Made by a program: the position numbers and the translations under genes. From NCBI GenBank assembly GCA_013214705.1, contig JABSRZ010000010.1, positions 62,001 to 126,000 of the forward strand: DNA of 64,000 nt, in the 5' to 3' direction. This DNA is from Hyphomicrobiales bacterium (GTDB lineage: Bacteria; Pseudomonadota; Alphaproteobacteria; Rhizobiales; OSC116). Shown here piece after piece: positions 8,862-18,192 of this stretch; the stretch's first letter is position 1, and every line of letters begins with the position of its first letter. The notes under the pieces were generated by a model, which worked only from the letters and a program-made list of their open reading frames with translations, made no database searches and was not told the origin of the DNA.

Positions 8862-10403
8862 TTAAGGTGTGTAATTTATGGTGCCTTGTTTGGTCAGCAA
8901 CATATCCGACAAAGCATGATTTGTATTGGTCATCCGGTGGTTGAGCAATTTTTGGGTCATAGCTAGCAGGGTTTCGGCATATTCTGGGTTTGCCGCCAAA
9001 TTTGTCATTTCATCTGGGTCATTTGCCACATCAAATAATAACGCTGGCAGGCGGCCATTAAAATGCACAAGTTTATAATCTTGAGTGCGGATGAAGCATA
9101 GATTGGTTTCGCGCAGACCAATGCCAAAGGTTTGCTCGGTATATTCGGCCGTTCTGGGGTCGCCATAATCTAACTCGGCAAAAACATGCTGACGCCAGCC
9201 TTTGGGGGTTTCACCACTTAAAAATGGCATCAGCGAATGGCCATCCATAGCCACCGGAGCGGTTTGGCCAACCCAGTCTAGAATGGTCGGGGTGACATCA
9301 ATGGATTCAGTAAACATTTCGACTGATTTGCCGTGCATTTGTGGTTGATACGGGTCACGGATGATAAGCGGCACATGGTAGGCGGCATCATAAGCACATT
9401 GTTTGCCCCACATATGGTGGTCACCCAGCATTTCACCATGATCGGCCTTAATGACGATCAGCGTTTCGTCAAATTCGCCAGATTGTTTGAGTTGGTTTAT
9501 GATTCGGCCAATATGGTGATCCAATTCGGTAATCAGACCAAAATAAACTGAACGGGCAATGTGAATGGCCTCATCATCTTGTTCTTTGTCAAAACCCGCC
9601 ATCGGGCCTTTGATGATTGGGTGGCTTTTATAAGCTTGCAAATAATATTTATGAAACGGGTGGACATCGGCTTCATCTGCCACATTTTCGAGCCGTTTAG
9701 GCGGGGGAAAATCGGCATCTTGATACATTTGATTGTAAGGCGCGGGCGCCACCAGTGGCGGGTGCGGCCGAATATAGGTAATGTGGGCAAACCAATCTTC
9801 ATCCCTGCGCACCGACAATTCGTTTAACGCATAATCGGTCAAAAATGCGGTGTCGCTATCTTCGGCGCGGTAAAATGCGGGGTCGTTTAACTTAGCAGCC
9901 TGTCCATCCGGTGTCGCCGGAGTGAAAAAATCAGCATAAGCTGGCAATTTATAGCCTCGTGATTTGAGCGCCGCCCGCCATGGAAAGCTAGATTCAAACC
10001 GCATTTCGAGCTTTTCATTAAAGCCGGGCAACACTTGTTCATAATGGCGAATGTCAGGGTCGTTTGGGTGATGCTCGCGCGGGTCGAGGCTGGTGTCGGT
10101 ATAGCCAAACAACATCGGGTCATAACCGGCTTTGCGCATTTCGCGCGCCAAATTGGGTGTATTATGTGCCAAAGGTGTGCCATTGCGGATGGAGCGGTGG
10201 TTCATCGCATATTGGCCGGTTAGTATGCTGGCACGGGCAGGGCCACATGGGTTAACCACCGAATAATGGCGTTTAAAGCAGGTTGCATCGGCCATCAACG
10301 CTGTCAAATTTGGCATGTCGATATGCTCAGCCAACGCGCCAAACACACAATCTGCGCGCAATTGATCCATAATGATGAATAGAATTTTTTTGGGTTTTTG
10401 CAT
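8862..10403 (-). CDS. Phosphonate monoester hydrolase / phosphodiesterase (sulfatase superfamily)
   Basis: A 513-residue alkaline-phosphatase-superfamily enzyme. The nucleophile motif is C-G-P-A-R (NPCGPARASILTG, residue about 53), whose Cys would be matured to formylglycine. Metal ligands appear as MDQLRADC at the N-terminus and KADHGEMLGDHHMWGK near residue 320. The region after the nucleophile (YAMNHR, GYDPMLFGYTDTSLDPR, HNPN-like HHPNDP) closely follows the Rhizobium phosphonate monoester hydrolase, which cleaves phosphonate monoesters and phosphodiesters and promiscuously sulfate esters. It has no signal peptide, so it acts in the cytoplasm. It is the last gene of the transporter operon (67 bp after the ATPase), which suggests that the imported compound is its substrate. 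Confidence 0.82.
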   Translation of the reverse strand: MQKPKKILFIIMDQLRADCVFGALAEHIDMPNLTALMADATCFKRHYSVVNPCGPARASILTGQYAMNHRSIRNGTPLAHNTPNLAREMRKAGYDPMLFGYTDTSLDPREHHPNDPDIRHYEQVLPGFNEKLEMRFESSFPWRAALKSRGYKLPAYADFFTPATPDGQAAKLNDPAFYRAEDSDTAFLTDYALNELSVRRDEDWFAHITYIRPHPPLVAPAPYNQMYQDADFPPPKRLENVADEADVHPFHKYYLQAYKSHPIIKGPMAGFDKEQDDEAIHIARSVYFGLITELDHHIGRIINQLKQSGEFDETLIVIKADHGEMLGDHHMWGKQCAYDAAYHVPLIIRDPYQPQMHGKSVEMFTESIDVTPTILDWVGQTAPVAMDGHSLMPFLSGETPKGWRQHVFAELDYGDPRTAEYTEQTFGIGLRETNLCFIRTQDYKLVHFNGRLPALLFDVANDPDEMTNLAANPEYAETLLAMTQKLLNHRMTNTNHALSDMLLTKQGTINYTP

Positions 10404-10470
10404 TTAAGTCTCCTACCATTAAGCTTTAATGATATTAGCTGAACTTATGGAATGTGTATGCAATTTTTGC

Positions 10471-11502
10471 CTATTTATCCATCAATTCTTGCCAGAAATG
10501 ACAGGCCACGCCATGTCCATCTTGCACCACCAACTCCGGCTCATCGACCCGGCATTTATCTTGCGCATGCGGGCAGCGGGTGTTGAATTTACAACCCGGT
10601 GGTGGGTTGGTAGGCGAGGGAATTTCGCCTTCCAATTTTTGGGCTTTGCCGCGGTCATCGGGGTCGAGCGATGGAATGGCACTGAGCAAAGCTCGGGTAT
10701 AGGGATGGCGAGGTTTGGCAAACAGCGCGCCGGTGGGGGCGCTTTCGACCAAGCGGCCTAAATACATAACAGCAACATGGTCGCACACATGCGCCACCAC
10801 GCTTAAATCGTGGCTGACGAACAAAAATGCCAAGCCCATTTCGCGTTGAATGTCTTTTAGCAGGTTAAGCACATCGGCTTGAATAGACACATCTAACGCG
10901 GCCACACTTTCATCGGCCACTATAAATTTGGGGTTAGACACCAAAGCCCGGGCGATGGAAATACGCTGGCGTTGACCACCAGAAAACGCATGTGGGAAGC
11001 GGCGTAAATGTTCTAAACTTAACCGGCATTTGGCGGCGATTTCGCGCACCCGGGCATCGGTTTCGGCACGGGTTTTGGTGAGACCCATAACTTCTAGCGG
11101 CTCGGCAATAATGTCCCGCACGGTCATACGGGGGCTGAGGGCTGCATAAGGGTCTTGAAAAATCAGTTGCGCGCGTTTGCGATAGTCTTTGAGATCAGCG
11201 CCTTTCAGCGTTTCGATGTTATAACTAACCTCACCGTCATTATATTCAATGCTGCCATGGGTGATGGGCGCGGCTTGCAACAAAGCCCGGCCAAGTGTGG
11301 TTTTGCCACTGCCACTTTCGCCAACCAAACCAAAAAAGCTGCCTGCGGCTATTTCTATATCTATGCCATCGACCGCGCGCACCACTGGTGGAGGGCCAAA
11401 TATCTTATTGCTACGCAACGGGTAATGAACCGATAGGCCTTTTGTCTTGATCAACGGCGTTTTGGTTGAAGCGGTATTGTTTGCGGTTTTTTTGTCGCTC
11501 AT
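10471..11502 (-). CDS. Family-5 ABC transporter ATPase, OppF/DppF-like
   Basis: A 343-residue ATPase with Walker A GESGSGKTT, signature FSGGQRQRISIAR and Walker B IVADESVAALDVS. In the last motif the usual DEP is DES, which is common enough in OppF-type proteins. The C-terminal oligopeptide-transporter extension contains the CxxxTRCPHAQDKC cysteine cluster (residues about 308-320) that binds Fe-S in related DppD. The start overlaps the preceding ATPase stop by four bases. It pairs with that ATPase to drive import. The substrate is unknown from sequence, but the operon context suggests an organophosphate. Confidence 0.9.
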   Translation of the reverse strand: MSDKKTANNTASTKTPLIKTKGLSVHYPLRSNKIFGPPPVVRAVDGIDIEIAAGSFFGLVGESGSGKTTLGRALLQAAPITHGSIEYNDGEVSYNIETLKGADLKDYRKRAQLIFQDPYAALSPRMTVRDIIAEPLEVMGLTKTRAETDARVREIAAKCRLSLEHLRRFPHAFSGGQRQRISIARALVSNPKFIVADESVAALDVSIQADVLNLLKDIQREMGLAFLFVSHDLSVVAHVCDHVAVMYLGRLVESAPTGALFAKPRHPYTRALLSAIPSLDPDDRGKAQKLEGEIPSPTNPPPGCKFNTRCPHAQDKCRVDEPELVVQDGHGVACHFWQELMDK

Positions 11503-12500
11503 GATGTAACCTCCTCATTCAGCAAATGGCAGGCGGCTTCATGGTCTTTTTTAAGTGTGGTAAATTCTGGCACGGTGGCTTGGCAGGCGGTCACCAGGTT
11601 TTTGGGGCATCTGGTGTGGAATACACAACCCGGCGGGCGCTCTAGTGGCGAAGGAATGTCGCCAGCAATGGCCTTTAACGGCACGTCCAAATTATCGAGT
11701 TGCGGCAAAGCGTCAATTAGCCCTTGGGTATAAGGATGGCTTGGGTTGCGTAATACATCCCGCACGCTGCCTTTTTCGATCAGTTTGCCTAAATACATAA
11801 CCGCCACATTATCGGCCGTTTGGGCAATAACCCCAAGGTCATGGGTGATGAATAAAATGCCCATGCCAAATTCTTTGACCAAATCTTTCATCAGATCAAT
11901 CACCTGCAATTGAATGGTCACATCTAAGGCGGTTGTCGGTTCATCGGCAATCAGTAATTTGGGTTTGGTGGATAATGCCATGGCAATCATCGCCCGTTGG
12001 CGCATGCCGCCCGAAAGTTCAAAAGCATATTGTTTAAAGCGTTTGTCAGCATCAGATATACCCACTCTGTCGAGCATTTCGATGGAATATTTTTTGGCTT
12101 TTGCGGCGTTATAATCGGTATGGATCAGCAATTGCTCAACCATTTGGTCACCAATTGTAATGGCCGGGGCAAAACTAGCCATTGGTTCTTGAAAAATCAT
12201 CGATATAGCGCCACCACGCGCCACCTTCATGTCTTTGGCAGATTTAATCTGCATAATGTCGATCGGCTCTTGCCCATCTAAATGCAGGTTAATTTTTGTG
12301 TCTTCACTATAAATCGCGTTACTGGGGTTAAGCCGCATTAGCGATTTGGCGGTGACAGATTTGCCGCTGCCGCTTTCGCCTACCAAGCCCAATATTTCGC
12401 CGGGCGCGATGGAAAACGACACATCATCGACCGCAGTGATCAACCCCTCATCGGTTTTAAATTGTAGGGTTAAATTTTCGACCTCTATTAATTTAGCCAT
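11499..12500 (-). CDS. Family-5 ABC transporter ATPase, OppD/DppD-like
   Basis: A 333-residue ATPase: Walker A GESGSGKSVT, a Q-loop in MIFQEPMASF, signature LSGGMRQRAMIAMAL and Walker B LLIADEPTTALDVT. The oligopeptide-type C-terminal domain has the cysteine motif CVFHTRCPKNLVTAC near residues 291-305. A start-stop overlap of one base with the upstream permease and four bases with the downstream ATPase shows a compact operon. Use of two different ATPases is typical of peptide, opine, nickel and glutathione-type importers. Confidence 0.9.
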   Translation of the reverse strand: MAKLIEVENLTLQFKTDEGLITAVDDVSFSIAPGEILGLVGESGSGKSVTAKSLMRLNPSNAIYSEDTKINLHLDGQEPIDIMQIKSAKDMKVARGGAISMIFQEPMASFAPAITIGDQMVEQLLIHTDYNAAKAKKYSIEMLDRVGISDADKRFKQYAFELSGGMRQRAMIAMALSTKPKLLIADEPTTALDVTIQLQVIDLMKDLVKEFGMGILFITHDLGVIAQTADNVAVMYLGKLIEKGSVRDVLRNPSHPYTQGLIDALPQLDNLDVPLKAIAGDIPSPLERPPGCVFHTRCPKNLVTACQATVPEFTTLKKDHEAACHLLNEEVTS

Positions 12501-13693
12501 TAATTATGCCCCCCATAAGGGTCAGCGGCATCTCGCAACCCATCGCCCACAAATACAAAGGCCAAAACCAAAGCGATGAAGAAAAATACTGGTATAAAAT
12601 ACCATTGATAATTGAGCAATACATCGGCTGAAGTCACATTTTGCAGCATAACCCCCAATGAGTTAACTGGGTCTTTTAATCCAAGGCCAATAAAGCTTAG
12701 CGCGGTTTCGGACAACACCATATAAGGGAATGAAATGACCAGATCGACAATGATATAAGAGGTGAAACTTGGCAATAAATGCTTGCGAATGATGTGGCCA
12801 GCAGATGCCCCGCTAAGCTGAGCTGCCAAGATATATTCTTGGTTGCGTTCGGTTAACAAATGGGTACGCACCCGCCGCGCTAAGGTTGGCCAACCAATCA
12901 GCCCCAGCACCATCGATATGAACAGGAATCGGGCTTCGGCGCTCCATTCGTCGGGTATGAAAGCTGCCAACGCCATAAATAGTGGAATGGACGGAATGGT
13001 TTTGACGGTGTCGGTAATCATTTGCAATACGCTGTCGAGCAGGCCGCCATAATAGCCAGCAACCCCGCCAATGGCTAAGGCCATAACAAAGGCAATAAAC
13101 ACCCCGATAGTGCCAACCGCCAACGATGTATTGATGGCGGTTAAGGTACGCGAATAAATGTCTTTACCGGTGCTATCAGTGCCAAAAATATGGATATAAT
13201 CTTTATCGACACCAAATAAATGAGTGTCAAAAGTGAAGCCCGGAATGGTGAAATCGAGCGCTTTGCCGGGTAGGTTTATTTCGAATTTAAGATAAGTATA
13301 TTTAACCCCGGTGGTGAAAAACTGCACATATCGCCGCGCCTCTAAATCGGTGCTGATGGTGGTGACCCACCTAAAATTGGTTTTGATCGAGCGGGTACGT
13401 TCGAAGCTATAGATGAACGGGCGCAAAGAGCAGCCATTATCATCGCAAAAGCTAGGAATTTGCGGCGCACCATTTAAATATTCTTTATCGCGGCCAGAAA
13501 TGGTCGGGTCATAAGGCGTTAGAAACGGCGCAAACACCCCTGAAAATATCAGTAAAATTAACACCCAAGCGCCAATTAATGCCGATTTATTTTTTTTGAA
13601 CCGTTGCCAAATAAGTTGGCCTTGCGAAGCGGTGAAATAAGCCTCTTTAAGTTTTTGCTCTTCAGCCGAGAGTTGGTTGGTCATGACGGACAT
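12500..13693 (-). CDS. Family-5 ABC transporter permease, OppC-like with long periplasmic insert
   Basis: A 397-residue binding-protein-dependent permease. The N-terminal OppC_N segment (WQRFKKNKSALIGAWVLILLIF) is followed by the first membrane helix. About 110 residues of periplasmic sequence then precede HLFGVDKDYIHIFGTDSTGKDIYSR, the usual start of the permease core. The insert carries two Cys (FCDDNGCS) that could form a disulfide. The EAA loop is seen in EYILAAQLSGASAGHIIRKHLLP. Such inserts occur in YejE-type and related permeases and may contact the binding protein. GGGGTG lies just ahead of the ATG. Confidence 0.88.
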   Translation of the reverse strand: MSVMTNQLSAEEQKLKEAYFTASQGQLIWQRFKKNKSALIGAWVLILLIFSGVFAPFLTPYDPTISGRDKEYLNGAPQIPSFCDDNGCSLRPFIYSFERTRSIKTNFRWVTTISTDLEARRYVQFFTTGVKYTYLKFEINLPGKALDFTIPGFTFDTHLFGVDKDYIHIFGTDSTGKDIYSRTLTAINTSLAVGTIGVFIAFVMALAIGGVAGYYGGLLDSVLQMITDTVKTIPSIPLFMALAAFIPDEWSAEARFLFISMVLGLIGWPTLARRVRTHLLTERNQEYILAAQLSGASAGHIIRKHLLPSFTSYIIVDLVISFPYMVLSETALSFIGLGLKDPVNSLGVMLQNVTSADVLLNYQWYFIPVFFFIALVLAFVFVGDGLRDAADPYGGHN

Positions 13694-13697
13694 TTTA

Positions 13698-14702
13698 TCA
13701 CCCCACTATGCCGCGTCTAACGCGCGGATCGGTTAGAGCCAAAATAATATCGGTCACAAAATTAATGGCGACAATGGCTGCGGTCAACATGAAAATAATG
13801 GCTCCTGCCAATTGTTGGTCATTCGATCTGGCCAATGCGTCAATGAGCAATGAACCAGCTTCAGTTAGCGTTAGAATGAGGGCAACGATGGGCAATTCGT
13901 TAAAAATACGATTGAGGTCAAAACCCAATGAATTGACGATGGGGCTTAACGCATGCCGAGCTGGGTAACGCATGAGCAATTTAGCCCCAGACACGCCCCG
14001 AGCTTCGGCGGCAGTTACATATAATTTACCGATTTCATCCGACATTAAAGCCCGCACAGTTTGAATGGCAAATGCCGTTGCTGACCAGCCCAAAATAAAT
14101 ATTGGCAACCACGCATGACCCAAGAAATCTAAAACTTTATCGTATGACCAAGGCGCATCGCGGAATTGTTTGGAAAACAGCCCGGTTAAACTATCGCCAA
14201 AATAAACGGTCGAAAATAACATAATCATCAGCGCTAAAAGAAAGTTTGGCAAAGCCAGACCCAAATAACTCACTAAGCGTAGGCTATTGTTTAAAAACGC
14301 GTTTTTTGAAGTGGCGGCCAATATGCCAACCGGAATGGCAATGGCATAGGCCAATAGAAGTGCTGAAAGACATAGGCCTAGGCTTAACCAAAACTTTTGG
14401 CCTAATAATTGGCTAATGTTCAAGCGTAATATGCAGCTATCGCCATATTCGCCTTGGAAGGCATTAAATATCCATTTGCCCCAACGTTCTAAATAAGGTC
14501 GGTCGAGACCAAGCCTTACACGTTCGACCTGAATGTCGGCCATGGTAATGACCGTGCCTTGGCTGCTTTTAAAGGCCACATAGCGCTCGGCACAATCGCC
14601 TGGCACTAGTTCCATAAGCGAAAATACGATGAATGAGACCAGCACAAGCGTGAATATGGCTAGAAAGGCGCGAATGGCAACAAATTTTGAAAATTGAAGC
14701 AT
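13698..14702 (-). CDS. Family-5 ABC transporter permease, OppB-like
   Basis: A 334-residue permease with six predicted helices. The N-terminal helix FLAIFTLVLVSFIVFSLMELVPGDCAE is typical of OppB/DppB. The EAA-type loop reads YVTAAEARGVSGAKLLMRYPARHALSPIVNSLG. It is the first permease of the operon, 82 bp after the binding-protein gene (that spacer holds a hairpin) and 4 bp ahead of the OppC-like gene. Confidence 0.9.
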   Translation of the reverse strand: MLQFSKFVAIRAFLAIFTLVLVSFIVFSLMELVPGDCAERYVAFKSSQGTVITMADIQVERVRLGLDRPYLERWGKWIFNAFQGEYGDSCILRLNISQLLGQKFWLSLGLCLSALLLAYAIAIPVGILAATSKNAFLNNSLRLVSYLGLALPNFLLALMIMLFSTVYFGDSLTGLFSKQFRDAPWSYDKVLDFLGHAWLPIFILGWSATAFAIQTVRALMSDEIGKLYVTAAEARGVSGAKLLMRYPARHALSPIVNSLGFDLNRIFNELPIVALILTLTEAGSLLIDALARSNDQQLAGAIIFMLTAAIVAINFVTDIILALTDPRVRRGIVG

Positions 14703-14736
14703 GAGTGAATGCTCGTTTCGAATGGTTATAAAGAAT

Positions 14737-14760
14737 CCGTGGGCGAGTGAACGCCCACGG
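14737..14760 (-). other. Intercistronic hairpin after the binding-protein gene
   Basis: A perfect 9-bp stem (CCGTGGGCG / CGCCCACGG) with a six-base loop lies 25 bp after the binding-protein stop. On the transcribed minus strand it is followed by ATTCTTT rather than a long T-run. It probably works as an mRNA 3'-end stabiliser or partial terminator, allowing more binding protein than permease. Confidence 0.65.
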
Positions 14761-14784
14761 CAATATTGTACTGATTAAACCAAT

Positions 14785-16824
14785 TTATTCAGTTAGGTAC
14801 CATTGTGGACCACGATATGGGTAAGCCCGCAAGAATGCACCTGATTGAATTTTGAACTTAGGGAAGTTCTTCAGGTTATTGCTATGATAGACCGGTAACA
14901 CAGCTTTAACTGTACCAATAAATAGCAAGTTATCAACCATGTTTTGAACCAATTTAGCACCTAGACGGTTAGACTCGTCTGTACCAACAACCGCAGATTG
15001 GAATGCATTAATGTCATCTATCATGTCATATGCATATTGCGGAGGTTTCACTCCAGAGCTACCATTTGTGTCTATATATTCAGCCCATAACATCGCTGTT
15101 CTGTGGTTGAAATATGTATCATATGGTGGCAAGAATAATTCTGCATTGCCAGAGATAATCGCCAATGGTGAACCTTTAGAATACATGGTCACATCGAGTT
15201 GGTTAGCAGATTGTGCAGAACGATATTCATCGGTCGTCACTTCTTTAACCGTATTGTCAATGCCAACATCTTTCCAATTTTGGCCAACAAGTTCAACCAA
15301 TTTAATGGAAATACCCTGTGTAGCCACTTGCAGGTTAAGTATCAGCTTATCGCCATTTGGCAAATCGCGCATACCGTCGCCATCTAAATCGACCACACCA
15401 GCTTCATCTAACAATTTATTTGCCAAAGCTACATCATATTGTGCGTGCGCTTGTTCCATTTCTTTGGTAATAAATGAAGGTGAAGGCGAGAAGCCGGTAT
15501 ATTGTTGCGGCGAGCCCAAACCAAGATAAGCCACTTCGTTGATCTGATCACGATCAATGGCGACAGACATAGCTTGACGGAATTTCAAGTTGTTGAACAC
15601 TTTGCGTTTTTCTTCATCAGCAGATGTGACGTTGAAGGCAAATGTACCCATTGAAATTTCTGGTTCTAGCTCAACTGTAAAGTTACCCTTTGCTTGACCC
15701 TCAAGTAGCATTGGCGCGTAATCGAGGTTCAACGCTTGGGTTTTATAGTCAACTTCTGAGTTAACTAATTTAAGCAAACGCACTTCGCTTTCGCTAACAA
15801 ATAACTCATCTTGCTCATTGATATATGGCAATTGGTTACCGGCTGTATCGACTTGGAAGAAATAAGGGTTAGCCACATAATGGCGACCTTCGGTGGTTTC
15901 TGAAATCACTTTGAATGATTCTAGCGTTGGCGCAGCGCCTGCTGGCATACCAGCCACTTTATCTGGGAAAGCCAGCATTGGTGTTGGTGTGTCCATCCAA
16001 TCTGAACCGCCATAATAAGCCGCGATAACCGCATAACCATTATCAAAGCCAATGGCTTGGGCATTGGCATCTGCATTGGCATCTACGCTTGGGTGAAAAC
16101 GACCAAGGAAATGCTTAGGTTGGAAACCTTGGGCATAACTTTGGGCAAAATGCGCCAACAGGCCAGGTTTTGGTGAAGGCAAATTAAACTGCACTGTTTG
16201 GGCATCAATAACCACAACTTCCATCGGCTCGCCGCCAACCAAAACATAGTCTTTGGTTTTTTCGCGCACATTGGTGTCGATAGCAATGTTGTCATACCAG
16301 AATTTTACGTCATCGGCAGTGAAGTCTGCACCATCTGACCATTTATGGCCTTTGCGCAAAACAAAAGTTAATTGGGTGAAGTCGTCATTCCATTCCCAAC
16401 TTTTTGCCACATTAGGTACAATGGTTTCAAGGTCATCTGAATAACGCACAAGGTTTACATGGCGTACAGACATCAGGTCTGTTGTGCCAGATTCTGTGGC
16501 GTTAGATAGCATGTCCAATGTTCCGCCATAAGTGCCGATGGCATCATATGGTGCCACAACTAGTGGTTCAGCTGGTAGTCGATCGGCCAAAGATGGCAAT
16601 GGGCCATTGCCTTGAATGCGGCTATTAAAATCGGCAGCGGCAGGGTTACCGGCAAATTCTAAATTACAATTGGCCAATGCTTCAAATTCGGCAAGTTCAT
16701 ATTGCTGCGGAAATGCACCCGCGGCAACGCCTTGGCTGTCACTCACTGTCACCGCTGGGCAAGCTGCAAATGCAGAACCCGTAAGCGCCATAATGGCAAC
16801 GCCTGACAAAAATAGTCTTTTCAT
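14785..16824 (-). CDS. Family-5 extracellular solute-binding protein
   Basis: A 679-residue SBP_bac_5 protein, longer than typical DppA/OppA (about 530-540). A signal peptide (cut near AFA-ACPAV, residue 20) is present. The family signature appears as PNVAKSWEWNDDFTQLTFVLRKGHKWSDGADFTADDVKFWYD (around residues 135-176). The extra length and the N-terminal ADRLPAEPLVVAPYDAIGTYGGTLDML resemble the large alphaproteobacterial binding proteins related to YejA/opine-type systems. It is the first gene of the operon. The ligand is unknown; the phosphoesterase at the operon's end hints at an organophosphate. Confidence 0.88.
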   Translation of the reverse strand: MKRLFLSGVAIMALTGSAFAACPAVTVSDSQGVAAGAFPQQYELAEFEALANCNLEFAGNPAAADFNSRIQGNGPLPSLADRLPAEPLVVAPYDAIGTYGGTLDMLSNATESGTTDLMSVRHVNLVRYSDDLETIVPNVAKSWEWNDDFTQLTFVLRKGHKWSDGADFTADDVKFWYDNIAIDTNVREKTKDYVLVGGEPMEVVVIDAQTVQFNLPSPKPGLLAHFAQSYAQGFQPKHFLGRFHPSVDANADANAQAIGFDNGYAVIAAYYGGSDWMDTPTPMLAFPDKVAGMPAGAAPTLESFKVISETTEGRHYVANPYFFQVDTAGNQLPYINEQDELFVSESEVRLLKLVNSEVDYKTQALNLDYAPMLLEGQAKGNFTVELEPEISMGTFAFNVTSADEEKRKVFNNLKFRQAMSVAIDRDQINEVAYLGLGSPQQYTGFSPSPSFITKEMEQAHAQYDVALANKLLDEAGVVDLDGDGMRDLPNGDKLILNLQVATQGISIKLVELVGQNWKDVGIDNTVKEVTTDEYRSAQSANQLDVTMYSKGSPLAIISGNAELFLPPYDTYFNHRTAMLWAEYIDTNGSSGVKPPQYAYDMIDDINAFQSAVVGTDESNRLGAKLVQNMVDNLLFIGTVKAVLPVYHSNNLKNFPKFKIQSGAFLRAYPYRGPQWYLTE

Positions 16825-17045
16825 TATTCTCTTCCTCTTTATGTTGTAGTCATTTGTTAAAATTTTAGCTGCGTTGATGGTTTCTTAAGTCCATTTTCCT
16901 GCCGCTATATTTTAGTCTATTTTACGTTTGTTATCTAAGTTTTGGCTTCCTTGACCTTAATTTAGTAAAGCATTCTTACATGATGCTTTTGTGACAAAGG
17001 TTTGGCCAGAAATGACAGCTAAAAACTCCAAATCCTCCAATTTAT

Positions 17046-17085
17046 GGTTTCCACAAATTTCCAATAATACAAGTTTATCCACAAA
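17046..17085 (-). promoter_or_regulatory. DeoR-locus operator repeat, copy 1
   Basis: Read on the minus strand, this 40-bp element starts TTTGTGGATA, has TTG at position 14 and ATTG at position 21, and has TTTGTGGA again at position 29, so the two half-elements are 28 bp apart. It faces the transporter operon, whose first ATG is about 220 bp away. About 26 of the first 36 positions are identical in the two copies beyond the DeoR gene. A role as operator is inferred. Confidence 0.6.
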
Positions 17086-17097
17086 CTCTACCAAAAA

Positions 17098-17162
17098 TCA
17101 AGTGAATATTAAATATTATTTAATCTGGCCTTGGTTCAGATCTAAACTTGATATTCACTTGA
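17098..17162. repeat. 12-bp inverted repeat upstream of the DeoR gene
   Basis: TCAAGTGAATAT (17098-17109) and its exact reverse complement (17151-17162) flank a 41-bp AT-rich spacer. The right arm ends about 70 bp before the DeoR-type ATG. It could be a second operator pair or a promoter-proximal loop. The rest of the 410-bp spacer 16825-17234 holds operator copy 1 and nothing else I recognise. Confidence 0.6.
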
Positions 17163-17234
17163 ATAAAACCGGCTATTAGTGTAGCACTTCTAGGGTATTA
17201 GGCGCTATTTAAGCATTAGGATGAATACTGAAAC

Positions 17235-18002
17235 ATGTGGTCTGCAACCCGTCATCAAAAGATATTAGCCATCTTAAATAAACAGCAACAAATCACCACT
17301 GATGGGCTGGCCGAGGAATTTAATGTCTCGCGCGAAACCATACGCCGTGACCTGCTATTGCTAGAATCTGAAGGCAGTATAGACCGGATTCATGGCGGGG
17401 CTATTCTTTCAAAAACCATTAATGAGCAGCCGTTTCTGAAACGGGTGAATAGCCACCAGAAGGAAAAACGCAGCATTGCCAAATTAGCAATGCAGTTGAT
17501 ACAGCCCAACCAAAGTATTTTTTTGGATGCCGGAACCACCACCACAATTTTTGCCGCAGAGCTTAGAAAACTGCCAGAATTGTTAATAGTGACCAATTCT
17601 ATTGACGTAGCGACAACGCTGCAAAGCGCTGGTAGCAAGTCTAAACTCATATTGCTCGGTGGGCAGTTAATAAGCGATGTACCGGGCACTTTTGGCGAAC
17701 TTACAATGGCCGAAATTGGCCGTTTTAACGTAGACATGGCGTTTTTAAGCCCGGTGTCTGTGAATGCCAAGCAAGGCGCGGCTTATTTTGAGCTGCATGA
17801 GGCTGAATTGGCGCGGGCTATGGCTAATAATGCCAAAAAACTAGTGATAATGGCCGATCATGGCAAATTAGGCGAAGTGAGCCGTGTTAAGTGTAAAGAT
17901 TGCACCGAAATTGATTTGCTTATCACCGGAGCGGCAGCCGAAGAGCCTATTATACGCGACCTTCAAGCCGCCGGATTAAAATCCGTTCAACTAGCTAAAT
18001 AG
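17235..18002 (+). CDS. DeoR/GlpR-family transcriptional regulator
   Basis: A 255-residue regulator. An N-terminal DeoR helix-turn-helix (TTDGLAEEFNVSRETIRRDLLLLESEGSIDRIHGGA, residues about 20-55) is followed by the DeoR C-terminal sensor domain. The latter contains FLDAGTTTTIFAAEL, VTNSIDVA, LLGGQLISDVPGTFG and VIMADHGKLG, the sugar-phosphate-isomerase-like fold that normally binds a phosphorylated metabolite. It sits between two divergently arranged operons (ABC transporter/phosphoesterase to the left, phosphatase/ligase/dehydrogenases to the right). The same 40-bp element occurs on both sides, so it probably represses both. No strong ribosome site precedes this ATG. Confidence 0.9.
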   Translation: MWSATRHQKILAILNKQQQITTDGLAEEFNVSRETIRRDLLLLESEGSIDRIHGGAILSKTINEQPFLKRVNSHQKEKRSIAKLAMQLIQPNQSIFLDAGTTTTIFAAELRKLPELLIVTNSIDVATTLQSAGSKSKLILLGGQLISDVPGTFGELTMAEIGRFNVDMAFLSPVSVNAKQGAAYFELHEAELARAMANNAKKLVIMADHGKLGEVSRVKCKDCTEIDLLITGAAAEEPIIRDLQAAGLKSVQLAK

Positions 18003-18140
18003 ACAAATAACTGATGGCTAAATGGATAAATCACTAATTTTACCCTAAAATAAAACCGTTAATTTTGTGGATTTTTGACCGCTTTATGGGGCTGCTGAGC
18101 TTTTGCCATTTACTAATTTCATGTTCTATGAGAGACTGAA

Positions 18141-18180
18141 ATTGTGGATAACTTTGCAAAATTGGATATTTGTGGATTTA
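18141..18180 (+). promoter_or_regulatory. DeoR-locus operator repeat, copy 2
   Basis: A 40-bp element starting ATTGTGGATA, with ATTG at position 21 and TTTGTGGA at position 29. It matches copy 3 at 33 of 40 positions and points toward the HisN-like gene. A single half-element TTTGTGGA also occurs earlier, at 18064-18071. TGTGGATAA inside it equals a DnaA box, but the whole 40-bp repeat is better explained as a regulator site. Confidence 0.6.
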
Positions 18181-18192
18181 TTTTTACGCAAT

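Noticed and set aside
15011-15529. Long open frame (172 codons) opposite the binding-protein gene
   Set aside because: It is antisense to a well-supported gene with signal peptide and family signature, and shows no protein-like features; a codon-bias shadow.
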